Assembly: GCF_910592395.1 (NCBI RefSeq)
Contig: NC_088312.1
Coordinates: 8,988,001 to 9,052,000 of the forward strand
Reading direction: 5' to 3'
Length of the DNA: 64,000 bases
DNA from: Lineus longissimus
Taxonomy: Eukaryota > Nemertea > Pilidiophora > Heteronemertea > Lineidae
In this document: positions 51,522-64,000 of the stretch, piece after piece
Numbering within the stretch: the stretch's first letter is position 1
How the letters are laid out: each line of letters starts with the position of its first letter
The notes under the pieces: model-generated
Database searches by the model: none
What the model saw: only the letters and a program-made list of their open reading frames with translations
What the model was told of the DNA's origin: nothing
Made by a program: the position numbers and the translations under genes

Positions 51522-53683
51522 CTGAAAGTATCAGAATAGAAATTATTATTCGAGCTACTATGATAAAATGTGTAAACCCAGCCCTGAAATGCAATTAGGA
51601 AGCTAAATTGATCAAATTAGGTGTAATTAATACAACGATTTTACAATAGGATGATCAAAACGACAAACAGAGTGATTGGTGGAAAATTATTCCCGTCTAT
51701 GCATAACTCCAGTTGCCTGTGTAAAATCAGCCCACCAGACAGTGCTGCCGACAATAATGAAGTAATGCAACTAAGTTAAATGCCCGCATACTATTATAGG
51801 ATTTCCACAGTAATGAGGTTCAGCTCGGTCACTGGGTCATAACAACTGACCGACTTTCTCATTTTGTATCGGAGTGGCGCCATCTGTATTCAAGGATGCT
51901 AAGTGATGGGTATCAAAAGGAGCCATCGTTTAATAAATACCTGACGTGAATGCATCAATGCCACAGGTGTTGAATAGAAAATGCTTGGGGGGTGGCAACA
52001 TAATCGGGGATGATGATCGAAATCTACTGCAGCTCAGATCAATACTGCATCGCATAGCAGTTGAAATTTATCAGTTGGATTGCGGAGCGAGGAGGGGATG
52101 ACATTAGCACGCCCACACATAGTGGTTAACCCCATCTGTTTTGGCCTAGCAACTATTTAAACATGTTGGTTGTTAAGAAAAATTGATATCTGATCAGTTT
52201 GCAAAACAATCGTGTCTAACAGACGGTAAACTTGATCAGATGCTGTTGTATGTGTAAATGAATGAAGCCAGTAGTTGTGATTGTGCTGGTTTGGTACATC
52301 AGGGAAAATGCCAAGTCCAAGATCTCCAAGTCACACGCGTGCCTCCAAAACTGACTTAGGATTATAGCCTATGGGAATATCATTACAGTCAAATAAGATT
52401 AGCCCTAGTATGAATAAAATGTTGTTACCCCCAGGGATGACATGGAGGATGGAAGTGAGCTACTGAGAATGGTTGTTTACCGATCTGCTTTGCTCAACGG
52501 CAAATGTAGCCCGTCTGCATCCAAAATCGTAAACACCTTTTGTGTAATACTAAATAAGCACTTGTGACAACAGTCATATTTTAATATGCTTTTTTTATTA
52601 CGAGAGCAATCAAAATATAATGCTCTTGAGAGATGAAAGTACGACATACAAATAGACGTTTGCATTAGTTTTTACTGACAAAAGAATTATGAATTGTAAA
52701 TCAATGTTTGTATGGTTAAACACTACATAGCATTTTTTAATCCCTTTGATTAAAATAAACTTGATCAAACTTGATCGACATATCTTTGATTTGCGGTTTG
52801 TTTTTCAATCAATCATCTTTCAAAATAACATTCTTATCAACATTTTTCCCATTATATCATCTTTGAATGATTTATTGCAATATTCGCCTCTTCTGGAATA
52901 TTTTATCACCATCAAATCTAGTCTTTGTTAATTCTTGCTAATATACATCAGACGTAACCAAGTCAAGGGTCACTCTCCATGACCATACAAGACACCTCAC
53001 AGACAGACAAGTTCAAGGCTGCTTGGAGTGTGACAAGAAAGCTGGCCTTGAGATTATAGCTTGAGGTGACAGCTTTAGCTTCAACAGGCTTAGTTTGGGG
53101 TATATAGGGGATGGACCAAGAGGACAATGTCAGGACGAAGAGCCAAGGATCAACCCAGAGAAGCAGAGATTACAATAAATTGCCTTACAACCACAACCAG
53201 ACACTAGTTTCTCCAGGCAATCATGGTTTTACTGATGATGAGAAATGAAAGTTCAAGGAAATCCCTCATCCGAATAGTGGCTGATGAGAATATGAAATCC
53301 AATTTCTTTGGCCTATAAGGACAGATTTGGAAGAAAATAACCTTCTCGCACTGACCTCATCATTATAAATACCAAAGACATCAAAAATATAAATAGAATA
53401 TTTATTGACACGCGGCCAATATATTTTTTTCTGGTCATTCTTTTGAATATGAATAGGTCTATACAATTTATAAGCAATGGCCTATATTTTACAAGAGTCT
53501 ATTCATACTCAACGATTTCCCATTAGGCCTGTGTGTATCCTGCGGACTTTATCGATCTCGAGATCACTTTTCTATGGATCAAACTATGAATCTATAGAGG
53601 CATATTTAGCCCATACAATGCAACCTGATATTCAGGTTACCTTGGATTTGAAGTGACTTCCTGGTTGAGATTAAGGGAGACCT

Positions 53684-53900
53684 GGTATACACTATAGCGG
53701 TTAGTAGAGCAACTGACTCATAATCAGCTGGTGGGTTCAACTATCGGACAGGTCACTTCCGTTCATTTTTGTGCTTTCTTGCAAGGCACCAAAATCCACA
53801 TCATTTCATCCTTCATCCATCAAATGAGATGTATAACTGGTTTCTTGAACCTCTGCCAAGACAAGCGAAAAACCTCATCAAGTAAGAATGTGATGGACTC
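53684..53900 (+). mobile_element. tRNA-derived SINE (tRNA-Met-like head)
   Basis: The head contains an A-box-like TAGCGGTTAGTAGAGCA, then a clear anticodon arm CTGA-CTCATAA-TCAG with a CAT anticodon, then a T-arm-like GTGGGTTCAAC. The acceptor stem does not pair, so it is not a functional tRNA. The body contains TTGCAAGGCACCAAAATCC, ACATCATTTCATCC and ATGAGATGTATAACTGG, which aligns with the body of the minus-strand SINE at 19.6 kb. The 3' end is approximate. Confidence 0.65.
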
Positions 53901-56900
53901 GTCTTCCCCTGGGCTGGCCTCTCCGATGCCAAAGAAGTGCAGTGACAGCTTCTGAACTGGTGAGACAAACCCACGTTGGTCAAAACTGCCAAATAAAGCC
54001 CGTGGCTATCCATGAATCTTAAAACGCACCGAATCAAGATGTAGCCGACAAGATACCTCTTTCATCAGCTTATGTTTAAGAAGAAACTTTAAGACAGAAA
54101 GTCCTTCAAGACATTTCATTACCAGTATGAAGTACATGTAGGTTCAACCATTGACGTTATTCGGGCTAAAAAATCGCCTGCTAATCTTACGAATTATCAA
54201 TTCCCATAATGGCCATGGATCTGTCTTGTGTCAGATGTACCCGCAAAATAACAAAGCTGAACTAAACCACACCAATTTGTATAACCATGATCAATGGAAA
54301 TCGTTCCTGGCGACAGAAAAAAGCTTGCATATCCGATCCATGGAATTGTTCCTGGGATGAGTGTTACCAAAAATAAACCAAGATGGGCGAAAAACGAAGT
54401 GGTATTTGTATGATGCAGCAACTGGTGGGCATTAGGTATCCACAAGGGGTGCTATTTCACTGAGATGTCAAGAACTTTCATTTCCGCATAGGCAATTCAA
54501 CTGCTGATTCAAATTTCCTTATGTTTTTAGGTTGATAAGATAGATTACTTGTGGGATGTAGTAACATTGACTCTTTGCCAAAGCCATGGTGAGCCATGAG
54601 TGAAATAATTCCAGAGATCACCAACTCACATTTTCTTCTAGTAGTCATGGCAACCTCGTCAGAAAAAGAATAAGGAATGCATATTGGCCTAATTGTTCTC
54701 CTACATGTATCATAATATGAGAAGGGGAAGCCATGAATTTGAGCATCTCCCATTACCATATATGGTACCAAAAATCCTGCGAGTTACTTGTTAAACAATT
54801 GTCAGTCATAATGTGGGTGATAGCCACTATTATGATGAATTAATAAAGGGCAGAATATCATAGCAAGTTGAAGGAAAAATTGTACTTCCACCAACTGAAA
54901 ACTTGTGAACAGATCCATTTCCAAGGCAACAAGGAAAACATAATAAGACCCCCATCTTTCCTTAGATTTCACACTTGCACCTCCAGCAAAAATCGAAGAT
55001 ACAATGAAAAGAACATTAGGGATCGACCATAGACATCATCAATTTGTTTCAGAATCTTATAGGACTGGCTCTAATAATGGTGTCACATAGTACCGAAAAA
55101 CAGGGAACCAGCAGGTCTTCTATCTATGGCCGACAGAAAAGCTCCACCACTGTGTGACATATCATCATTCTAAGGTTGACTGAGTTGAGAATCACACCAA
55201 ATGGGGGACAGTCACACCAGAAATCTCTCCAATTTTCAAAGAACACGCTTTGCCCAAAGAAATGTAAAAGGCAAATAATCAAACACCGCAGAACATCCAA
55301 TTGCGAAATTTTAGCCTAGAGCAAATCACTGCATTTATGGCAACCCTGTAAGGGAGACTGGCCTGGTGGATAAATAATTGTGCCTGGGTGTTAATTTCAT
55401 TGCAAGAAAATGTATCTGGAGTTTCTCTCTTTGGTTTTTTTTTCTTATCTCACGATCTATCTGTCCGAGTCACCGACTAAAGATGATGACTGATTGCCTG
55501 GTCACGCCACAAAAAGAGTGGCCGTGAATATCTCATTTGGTCAAGTTGAGCGACCGAATGGTCACGCAAGGACCTGTCAATGAATATCTTACTTAATCAT
55601 GCTCCAATAAGAGCTAAGAGGAGGGAACGGCACACGCCGCATGCTGTCAGCAGAAGATCGTGAGAAGCAATGGCAAAGGTAATTGTCGCAGCCATGATGT
55701 TCCATTGAACACTGTGAAGGGCCCCGCTGCAAACGAGTAATTTGAATTGCTGATACCTGCAATTTAAATCGCATGCAATGATAAATGCTTATTTGCAGTA
55801 ATCATTGCAGGTCATAGCAACCTGAGAATCAATATCAAACATAGCGATTGGCAGTTTTTCCAGCAGACAAGACATCTTTATGTTGCTCATAGCAGCAATT
55901 TTAATCGCTCGTAGCAGCAATAAATATCATTTGTTTGCAGCATCCAGGATCCAACACCATCCCTGATAGCCACTGGCAGGTGCACGGCCCCTGGGTGCAC
56001 CAATAACGCACAGCCAAGGACTGGATTTATCAGCGTTGGGTAAATAATATGTGGTCTGGAAATGAAGCCGCCCACAACCTGTTCACCTGGCGATGAACTC
56101 TTCATGCCTACTTGTGATCAGATATTGGATTCTGAAGATCTGGCTAATTACAGATACCACAATTCCCAATGGCATCCTTCCAATAAGGCATGCAAGGACA
56201 TCATTCAAACCAGGCTATGTAACTGCGATTCTCTCACGATCGTGTGCTTTCATCGTCATCAAGAAGCTAATTACCTCAAATTGAGTATCCTTACTTTATC
56301 ATGATTCAATCGATCACTACATATCCAAATAGACTTGTCAGTAACCAAGGTCCCCATTCAAACCGAAGTTTTTTTCTTACACGATTTTGCTCATGCACTC
56401 ATCACACATTGAACACTTTTGCAATTCTTCAGATTGATAGAGGAGGTGACAGCATTTTATGTAATCACCTATAACCCCTTCCATTTGCAACAAGCATGAT
56501 CAATTTTGCATGAACCATGTCCTGTATGGAAAAATATATTTGTAAGAATGAGAACTGCGGCTGAGAATGTCGGCTTCACTTGTTCAAAAGAGAGTCAGGG
56601 GAGGCTTGACTGTCTGCATTTCTATGACTGCCTTCGAGGATCCCCAAGGTATTGCGCCATTTCTATGACTTGTATGGTGTCCATTTAGCTGTCTGATCTT
56701 ACATGTATGTGGCTTTCATCTTTAGTGTAGCCCGAGCTTCACCCAGATTACTCCAGGCTACAAGAAGTACATTAGTGATAAGGAAACCAGTTAGCCATGC
56801 AGTTCACTGTATTGAGAATAGCCAGATGGCGAGTCTTTGCTCAGTTTGTTTCTTCCAATACCCACATTGCCAGGAATGAAACCCTTCGGTCGTCACAAAA

Positions 56901-57146
56901 ATCTAGGGTGTGCCAAATTTCAAAGGGGTCTCAAACTACTGAGACTGGTGAATCATTGCACGGTTCTTCGTAGTCCAGTCAGGTAACCACTGACCAAAGG
57001 ACAACACCTTGACCATACAAAGCTCTTAATCTTATCTCTGTGGTGGAGTTCACTTTGACTGACTGTCTAGTGTGTTTCTCAAAACTTCCAAAACCCAGAA
57101 GAAGAAGAAGAATTCAATGACATTTCATGAACACTCTCATACATTA

Positions 57147-57735
57147 CAGTGGAATCTCCCTTAGCGGACACCTCTTTAATGAGGACAGCCTCTGAGTCTC
57201 TAGCTGCGCTTACACCACGAAATATTGGTGGACCAATTGCACTTACACCACCACATTGCCGCGACAAATTGGTTCGGCAATCCATTGCCGATACAAATTG
57301 CCGAGCGAATTTGTCCCACCAAGCTTGATGGTCCAAATTCGCCCGGCTTGTTAAAAGTTCGGCTTTGTCGTGGTGTAAGCGCAAATGGATCGGCAATTAG
57401 CTAGTTAGATGGTTCGGCTCCAGGCGGCGCTTTCGAAATGGCGCTTTCTGCCAAGGCTTTCCGCGTTCCGCTTATTGTTTGCGCGCCATCTGTAGCCGGA
57501 TTTTATAACTAGCTGCAGCGCTGGTGTAAGCGCTTGGTGGATTTTCGATGGTGCGGCATTGGTTCCCGAACCAAGATTGGTGGTACATTTTCAGGTGGTG
57601 TAAGTGCGGCTTCTGTTAAAAGACACCAGTTTTGGTTCCACATTGGTTGTCTCTGCAATTCTCTTGACCTCAATAATGAGAACGCATCTCTATGAGGGAC
57701 AGTGCTCGGGCGTCCTTTATAGAGAGGTTCTACTG
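57147..57735. mobile_element. Pogo/Tigger-like MITE split by a second MITE
   Basis: It starts TA-CAGTGGAATCTCCC and ends AGAGAGGTTCTACTG, so both termini are recognisable although the right TA is lost. Its body is interrupted after GAGGACAGCCTCT and resumes TTAAAAGACACCAGTTTTGG. Removing the interruption restores the CCTCT-TTAAGGACACTAGTTTTGG order of the intact copies. Confidence 0.8.
57202..57611. mobile_element. Nested MITE with ACTTACACCAC terminal inverted repeats
   Basis: The left end AGCTGCGCTTACACCAC matches the right end reverse-complemented, AGCCGCACTTACACCAC (15 of 17). Further copies of the GGTGTAAGYGC motif occur inside in both orientations, near 57241, 57373 and 57513, a subterminal-repeat layout. 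TCTG occurs on each side of the insertion (57191-57194 and 57611-57614), so a 4-bp target duplication is possible but the exact ends are ambiguous. No open frame of interest. The superfamily is unassigned; subterminal repeats would suit hAT, but hAT duplications are 8 bp. Confidence 0.7.
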
Positions 57736-57929
57736 TTCTTTCAAACTGTTGATCTTCAAGATAAACAGTTATACAGGCTCCAAATCGAAGGGTATAGTAT
57801 TACCAAACCATTGTTCTTGCCTTTATTGGCAATATCACATCACTTTAACATTTTTGCTTCCTAAATGGCACCTGATACCTGACCTTTTGAGGTTGTAGAT
57901 TGACAGAAAGAATATTGCCACGATATAGC

Positions 57930-58400
57930 AACAATCATAATGTGTACAATATCAACCACATAGCCAATATGTGTCCATTCTAGCAAATGGATTCGAGGAG
58001 TTATTGGCATGGTAGGGCTGATTGCATACAGAATTACCTGTATGATGATATATCACCCTCTTCAACTCATTCCTTCAAGTTTTTATTATGATAGAATCTA
58101 ATCGGTTGGCCACAACCTTTCCCATTACTTACAAAGATAGCCCGATACCTTTTCTTGGTGTCCACCTGCAGTTATGTCCATTTCTAAAGACAGTTATCTG
58201 TTTGAATATCTTTTGACGCTGCAAATATGGTTCCTACTGGCGACTTTTTACAAGTGTCCATTTTGTGGCTGCTCTAGAAATAGCCAGCTTGATGTCTCGC
58301 ACTCAATCAGAACTTTAAAACGAACCAACTTTGATCTCCAGTTCTGATTCGTATGAGAAATGCCAAGAATATGAATATGGGCTATGACATACATTCTGAA
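57930..58400. repeat. Dispersed repeat, copy 2 (related to 47990-48340)
   Basis: It shares the ATTGGCATGG, GGCTGATTG and ATGATATATCAC words in the same order as copy 1, and farther on AATGCCAAGAATATGAATAT against AATGCCAGATACGAATATT. It is considerably diverged. Confidence 0.4.
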
Positions 58401-58899
58401 GTCTCCACTCTCCCGAGTATCAGCATGATAGTCAGCTTTTGAAAGGATTTGGGGAAAAAATCGACTTGATTATGTACTTTAGAAGTTGGGTTGTATTCTC
58501 AGCAAACTGAGTCATATCTGCATCCTTTTGTTGAGGGGGCTGCCTACCCGTTACACTCTGAATAGGCTGGTTGGATGGCCTAAAGGTTAACCAATTGTTG
58601 CATTAACAATTTTCACTAATAGCAAGCATAGAAGCTTAGAGGTGTTAAGACGAGTTTCCTAAAAAGTTCAATTCATATGGAAGTAAGTGTTGCTTAAATT
58701 AAACATGCGTAGGATGTACTAAAGTAAATGACCTTAACCCTTTTATACCACAATTAACATACTCTGCATGTAAAATTTTATTGAATTTCTAAATATATAC
58801 TATTCTAAGTTTTACCAAAACAGCCAAGAAGAGTAGTTTCAATATGTCAATAATTGATTTAAATTTTCAGCAATTTCCCAGTATAACCAATAATCTATC

Positions 58900-59400
58900 A
58901 TGAGCCACAAATTTCAGCCAGGGTATGCCCCAAAAAGTAGACCGCCAAGTGCTCAACTGTCTCAAGAAGAAATCAGCCACGAGGTCTCAGAGAACATCAT
59001 GCCTAGTAGAAGTCAGCCACTTATATTGTTCCAGAGTTCAAACTACTCAAATAGAAGCTGGCCACTTTCCCAGAGGTCAACCTGTTCAACAGGAGTCAGC
59101 CACTTTTAGTCCCAAAGGTCAAACTGCTCAAGTAGAGGTCGACCACCTATTCCCAGCAGTCATGCTGTTCAATAGAAGTCAGCCACTTATAGTCCCAGTG
59201 GTCAAACTGCTCAAGTAGAAGCTATCCACCTATTCCTGGCAGTCAACTTAATAGAAGTCAGACACCAAAAGTCCCAGTGGTCTAATTGCTCAAGTAGTAG
59301 CTGACCACCTATTCCAGACATAATCTGCTCAAGAAGAAGTTGGTCACTTGGTCCACAGGTCATCCTGTTCAAGTAGATGTTGGCCACTTTTCAAGCTGCC
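58900..59400. repeat. Degenerate ~43-bp minisatellite, about 11 units
   Basis: Units of the form GTCAGCCACTTATAGTCCCA followed by GTGGTCAAACTGCTCAAGTA and GAA recur, with substitutions and small indels, from about 58950 to 59400. The recurring words are TCAGCCACTT, GGTCAAACTGCTCAAGTAGA and GACCACCTATTCC. Confidence 0.8.
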
Positions 59401-61226
59401 CATGGCCTTGGACTGAGCCACAATCAGCAGGATGCTTAAGAGAATACTGGCATCAGGTGTGCACCAAGTTAACAAGATTGTCACAGTTACCTCGTTTGGA
59501 TTGGTGTCCAACAGCTACTGACCAATCGCTACCGCCACTTCTGCCCTCAACTGAGCTAATGGGATGGTTCCTCGTTACCATAGAGACCAAATGTCCAGGA
59601 CGTTGTACCCAGTTAAGGACATGGTAAATAAATGCAGTCTGCAGCTTGTTTTATCAGGCCATTGCTCTCACACTTGAATGCACCCCAGTGGGTAAAGCAA
59701 ATAGAATGAAATGTGATAGGGTAGCCAAAAGGTCATCAGGGAACCAAGCAGAGATCTGCAGCCCAAAAATCATTATCATTGGCCATGGCATCCAGGCTCT
59801 GGTTTGCCTCTATGATATTCCATATTGTATTAATTAAAATGTCGAAGCGTTAAAGTCTTGGGGGATCAAGAACGGCCTTTGCTACACAGACTGTCTAAGA
59901 AAAGCCATCACATTCTACAATGTAGTGGAACCTGACAATAACGTGTCAAGACGCCGCAACTAACCTTTTTGAAATTTCAGCTCATCCAATGTCCAAATAC
60001 AAATGATTCATCTTTAAACATTTCTAAACCAATCTCAAATCCTCAAGATGCAACTTTTCACATCATCATCATTCTGGCATCGCACAGTTCATATCACTGT
60101 ATCTGAGATCGTAATTCAAGTGAGCATACCCTCGAAGCAGCATCAGTGATCCAGTGCAATGTAATCAACATCAGAGAGCCCCTCTGAGAGCAATCAACCT
60201 TAGCCATGATCAGCATTTTGACAAAATAAGTGTCGCCCTAATCCAGCGCTGTCTCATAATTGCAACGCATAAATCATCGAAAAACCTTGAAAAAAGGTCA
60301 CCAGGGTCCTATTTGTACAATGTGGCCCTTCCTTGAAAGAATTAAGCAAAGGAGTTTTAGTTAAGCCGTTATTTAGATCTGTTATGAATTGAAACTTATA
60401 GGATACAAGGACAATTGTTTTTAAAGAACGCTATCTCTCGTCAACTGACAACCAGCGGACATACCTTGCATTGGAAGACTGTCACAGTTATGCACCCTCA
60501 AGGCAAAACTATGGGGACTGTTATATGACCCTGTGTCAACATCACAGCTGAGTCTCTGCACCATCAGACAAGAAACTGAAAGGTCAGAGTGATTCCCAGA
60601 ATCCTCATTCCAAACCCAATCCTAAGGTCACCTCACTCCACTCTTCTAAAACCTTTCTGCAGACTCACTACATCATCTCAATCTCTTAATCATCTCTTTG
60701 TGAAACAAAATACAAGTACAATTTCACGTAGAAATTACCATAAAAATATAATTTGTATGGACACCAAGGTCCCCCATCCCACTGCTCACATTAGTCACCG
60801 GCAAGTTGTCCTTGATACGGAGGTTCAGAAATAACGAGTAAATTACAAACGATATGATTAGGAAACACTTTCACAAATGACTTAATCCTGACAAATCTAA
60901 TGCTGAATTACTTTGCATGGAATACGAAATGACAAGGTTTAATCCCACTGGGCGGACAGAACAGTGCTGAATCAATTCAGTGAGATAAAATAACCAAATT
61001 TAATGCGCATATCACTGGAGGAAATTAAAATATGAGCTTCACAATCTTGACTGCTGTGGTTTTGACTCTGTGAGACCTCACACTACAATCTCAAACTTAG
61101 AGGGGTATGTGAGGTGTATCTACTCCATTTTACCCCACAAATTTCACTTTTGGTGATTCTGCACAGAAAAGCAACATTTGAATCAAATGTAACATTTCAT
61201 CTGAAACTTCAAAGCATTCAGAGATA

Positions 61227-61386
61227 GAGTGGAACCTCCCTTAGCAGACACCTCCCTATCAAGAACACTAGTTTTGGTCCCAAATTGGTTGTTTCCATTC
61301 GATTTAACCTCTCTGATCAGGGCACCTCTCTATCAAGGACAGCACCTGTCAGTCCTGAGGGTGTCCTTAATAGAGAGGTTCTACTG
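61227..61386. mobile_element. Pogo/Tigger-like MITE
   Basis: TA, then GAGTGGAACCTCCCTTAGC at the left, and GAGAGGTTCTACTG-TA at the right. The middle contains CACTAGTTTTGGTCCCAAAT and GGACAGCACCTGTCAGTCC as in the 43854 copy. About 20 bp are missing near the left end. Confidence 0.8.
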
Positions 61387-62899
61387 TACTTACTTTGCCA
61401 CCATTGGACAAAGCCTGACCAAGAAAGAGCCAAGTGAAATACTGTCAACTTTTCCTGGCCATTTTAGGCTTGTTTTCCATGTAATGCCATTTTTCGTTCC
61501 AATTTCAGGATAGGCTGGCTATACAATGGCTTTTGCAAGTAAAACAAGGCTTATCACAGACAAATATCTGTTAGTCTACCCGTGGCTTTAATTGGTGCCT
61601 GGTAATAAACTTTCCTGACATTTTATCTGATTATATCAGGTCTAAATCACAACACTGATTTTGATAACGCCTAATTAGTCTTGTGAGGATTCTATTAGAT
61701 TCTGGTTGCTATGGGAAATCAGGGGACAACTGAAAAACATCTAATTCACTTAAAATATCCGATCTGTATTCACGAAAACACTTTAGAGCATTATTTGCCC
61801 ATAGTCTGCCCATGATTTTATTGCCGCTTCAGCTAAACACTCATAATATATGAGCGACAGTTTATGCTACCAGCAGTGTACATGCTTAACACTGGTACAG
61901 GGTTGCCAAAATGCTAAATTGAAAGAATGCAACTATTTCCGGGGTTACAGTACCTTAGTTCAATCGATGGCTCCAGTTTTCAGTGTTAGAATCACCAACC
62001 TAATATTATAAATCTTAATATAAAACCACAAAAGAAAATAACAAAGCCAACTTTACTTTGATGGTAATACTCATTACAGATGGTGTCACCAGGACAAAAG
62101 GACTCATTTCAAGCCTTTTATGCAGACAAATTGAATCACAGGACAAATTTAATCACGAACCTTATGATAATCCTACTGCTCATGGCAAAAAATGATCAAA
62201 CAGTTAGGTATTACAGGTACATGTGTATTAGGTATTAAAAGACAATATGAATTGAAATGACTATTTGTACAAAATGAGTTAACAGAATATGTTTATTCTT
62301 TCATGAAATGAATCATTTACCAGTATTAACACTATTCAGGCATGTAAACCCGGTCTCCCAAAACAAACAAACTGTTTCATTTGGTGGTCGTTTTATGTTA
62401 TGCCTACACAAACACCCGCATTAGCATGATATCCACGTGCATCTATTTATTCCAATGAACCCACAAAACATATCAGAGGGAAATTTAAACAAAACTAAAA
62501 ATGCCTCCTATTGCCAAATGCATACTTCACTGAACCCATACAGCATGCCCATAATCAGATTTGATTACCAAATTGAAATATCAGTTTCCATCACCGGCTG
62601 GTTCTCAACCACGTCACCAGGGAATACGAGACGATATGTTGAATCCTGTCAACTTTTGTGACGTCGGTAGTGACATTTGCTTCTTTTACAGCAGAACTTT
62701 ACAACTTCCGGGACAATTCCAAGAACAATGATACACTTCTGTTCAAATTTCTTTCACCCCAACAGAAATGAACAAGTTGAAAAATTAAAGAATGAGTGTA
62801 AAATAGAAACACTGCAAAAAAGATATAGTTCCATATTCCTCAATGAGAAGCAGCTTTTTGTAGAATTCCCCTCCCAAAGGACTATTGTGCACTTCTAGA

Positions 62900-63015
62900 C
62901 TATTGTCCAAGTTCTATTTCACTAACGAAGGACATATTGTAGGCAAACTGTCCAAGTTCTAGTTCACTTTCAAAGGACCATTGTAGGTGCACTTTATAAG
63001 TTCCAGTTCACTTCG
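62900..63015. repeat. 45-bp tandem repeat, about 2.5 units
   Basis: TCCAAGTTCTATTTCACT at 62906 recurs at 62951 (TCCAAGTTCTAGTTCACT) and about 62996 (AAGTTCCAGTTCAC), a 45-bp period. Confidence 0.7.
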
Positions 63016-63028
63016 GTCATACATGTTC

Positions 63029-63200
63029 CTGTGTACCTTTTTTACCTATTTATGCCATTTTGTGTACCTTTTTTTCCGGTACCTTTTTTCCGGTACCTTT
63101 ATTTCCAGTACTTTTATTTCCTGTACTTTTATTTCCTGTACCTTTATTTCCGTACCTTTTTTCCTGTACTTTTTTTTCCTGTACCTTTTTTACCGTATAC
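63029..63200. repeat. 16-17 bp pyrimidine-rich minisatellite
   Basis: About ten tandem units of GTACCTTTTTTTCCG/GTACTTTTATTTCCT follow one another. The strand bias is extreme (T and C rich). Open frames here read phenylalanine/tyrosine-rich repeats and are not genes. Confidence 0.85.
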
Positions 63201-64000
63201 CATTCCTAATGGGTATAACACCTTGCCATGTATCATTGAATATGCCCTCTACACTCAAATATATCACCTCAGAATTATGTCAATCAATATTTTTTTCAAT
63301 TCCTTTCAAATATAAATGCTCTGGGTCTGACATATCACAAAGCAAAGGTGATATATCCAAAGTAAAGAGGTGGGTTCTATGACGTGCTGAAGACACTGCA
63401 GGCACAATAAGAGTCCAATGTCTGGCCAAGTGTCCCAATGCATTTAAAACAGCAGTCCAGCGCTGGTGCCAATGATTTGATGAAATGAAATTATATAAAT
63501 TGCAAGCCAATATTTCACCAAGTAATGTAAATTTTTCAATTCAAATATCAATAATTGAATTGGCTGCCGCATTGACTGCGTGCCTCAAGGCAATTCGTTC
63601 ACTGAGGCCAAAGAGCCATGGCCTCAATTCACCTGAATATTGCAAAGACAAAGCAGATGGCAGCACAGGTCTATTTTGAAAGGAAATTCATATCGAAGAT
63701 GAGCCGGTGATCATGAATGAGTGGGGGAAAGGGGTACTTTGTTGTCCCAATATCAAGAGGGACCTATCAGAGGTAATATCAACAAATCCCGACACAATTT
63801 TCTGGCCCCGGCCCTTACGAATCTTTCTGAAACTCACTCAAATAAGGCTGTCTATCCCAAAATCCTGCCCACTTTCGGTCCGTATCGGTATCCCGAACAA
63901 GACCACTTCGCCTATAGCAGGACAAAAAGCCGAATATGAGTGTTGCTCGAAAAGAAACGTTATGGCCACACTCGAAAGACGAGAAGGTATTACTTGGAAG

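Larger units (their letters stand above)
51522..64000. other. Region upstream of the recognised MFSD9-like exons; repeats only
   Basis: This stretch should contain the 5' exon(s) and promoter of the MFSD9-like gene, but neither was recognised. It holds a SINE (53684-53900), nested MITEs (57147-57735), a dispersed diverged repeat (57930-58400), a minisatellite (58900-59400), a pogo-like MITE (61227-61386) and short tandem repeats at 62900-63200. The parts at 51.5-53.6, 54-57.1 and 59.5-61.2 kb contain only short open frames without family resemblance. Confidence 0.5.

Noticed and set aside
59510-59640. Possible minus-strand 5' exon of the MFSD9-like gene ending before GTAACT
   Set aside because: The phase-0 frame meets a stop codon within about 25 bases and the peptide is not hydrophobic.

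Overview
This window is animal nuclear DNA, most likely from a lophotrochozoan such as a mollusc, brachiopod or annelid. Coding sequence is sparse and split into short exons with GT-AG introns. The two gene fragments I recognise are both animal-type. The rest is AT-rich intronic or intergenic DNA full of small transposons, SINEs and tandem repeats. I see no operons, ribosome binding sites, bacterial genes, rRNA, intact tRNA or CRISPR. The clade is an inference from gene types and repeat style; no species is claimed.

Two genes lie head-to-tail on the minus strand. (1) An MFSD9-like major facilitator transporter has its last three exons at 51392-51521, 51017-51226 and 50024-50754; its 5' exon(s) were not found. 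(2) About 5.7 kb downstream starts an F-spondin/Reeler-domain gene. Exon 1 (44157-44364) encodes a signal peptide and the start of a Reeler domain. Exon 2 (12640-12743) continues the same domain in frame across a 31.4-kb intron. Later exons were not found and probably lie beyond position 1. Most of the window is therefore spondin intron, the MFSD9-spondin intergenic gap, or DNA upstream of the recognised MFSD9 exons.

Repeats by region: 5.3-5.9 kb, a 602-bp fold-back element flanked by a 9-bp direct repeat. 13.8 kb, a small TA-flanked MITE. 19.6 kb, a tRNA-derived SINE (minus). 30.6-33.2 kb, three copies of a ~706-bp satellite, each with an internal palindrome, bracketed by two copies of an element tail ending in GGTGAGCTAA. 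38.7 kb, a pogo/Tigger-like fragment. 40.6-40.9 kb, a 5'-truncated LINE ending in (TTGA)n. 42.3 kb, a pentanucleotide array. 43-44 kb, two pogo-like MITEs, one carrying an insertion. 44.7-47.4 kb, a 37-bp satellite just upstream of the spondin start codon. 49.0-49.96 kb, a 39-bp minisatellite just past the MFSD9-like stop codon. 53.7 kb, a second SINE. 57.1-57.7 kb, a MITE nested in a MITE. 58.9-59.4 kb, a ~43-bp minisatellite. 61.2 kb, another pogo-like MITE. 63.0-63.2 kb, a pyrimidine-rich minisatellite.

I found no new multi-gene system. The best leads are the fold-back element, the palindrome-containing satellite with its bracketing tails, the hairpin-forming 37-bp array next to the spondin start, and the minisatellite in the probable MFSD9 3'UTR. 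Short exons without recognisable protein similarity may have been missed.
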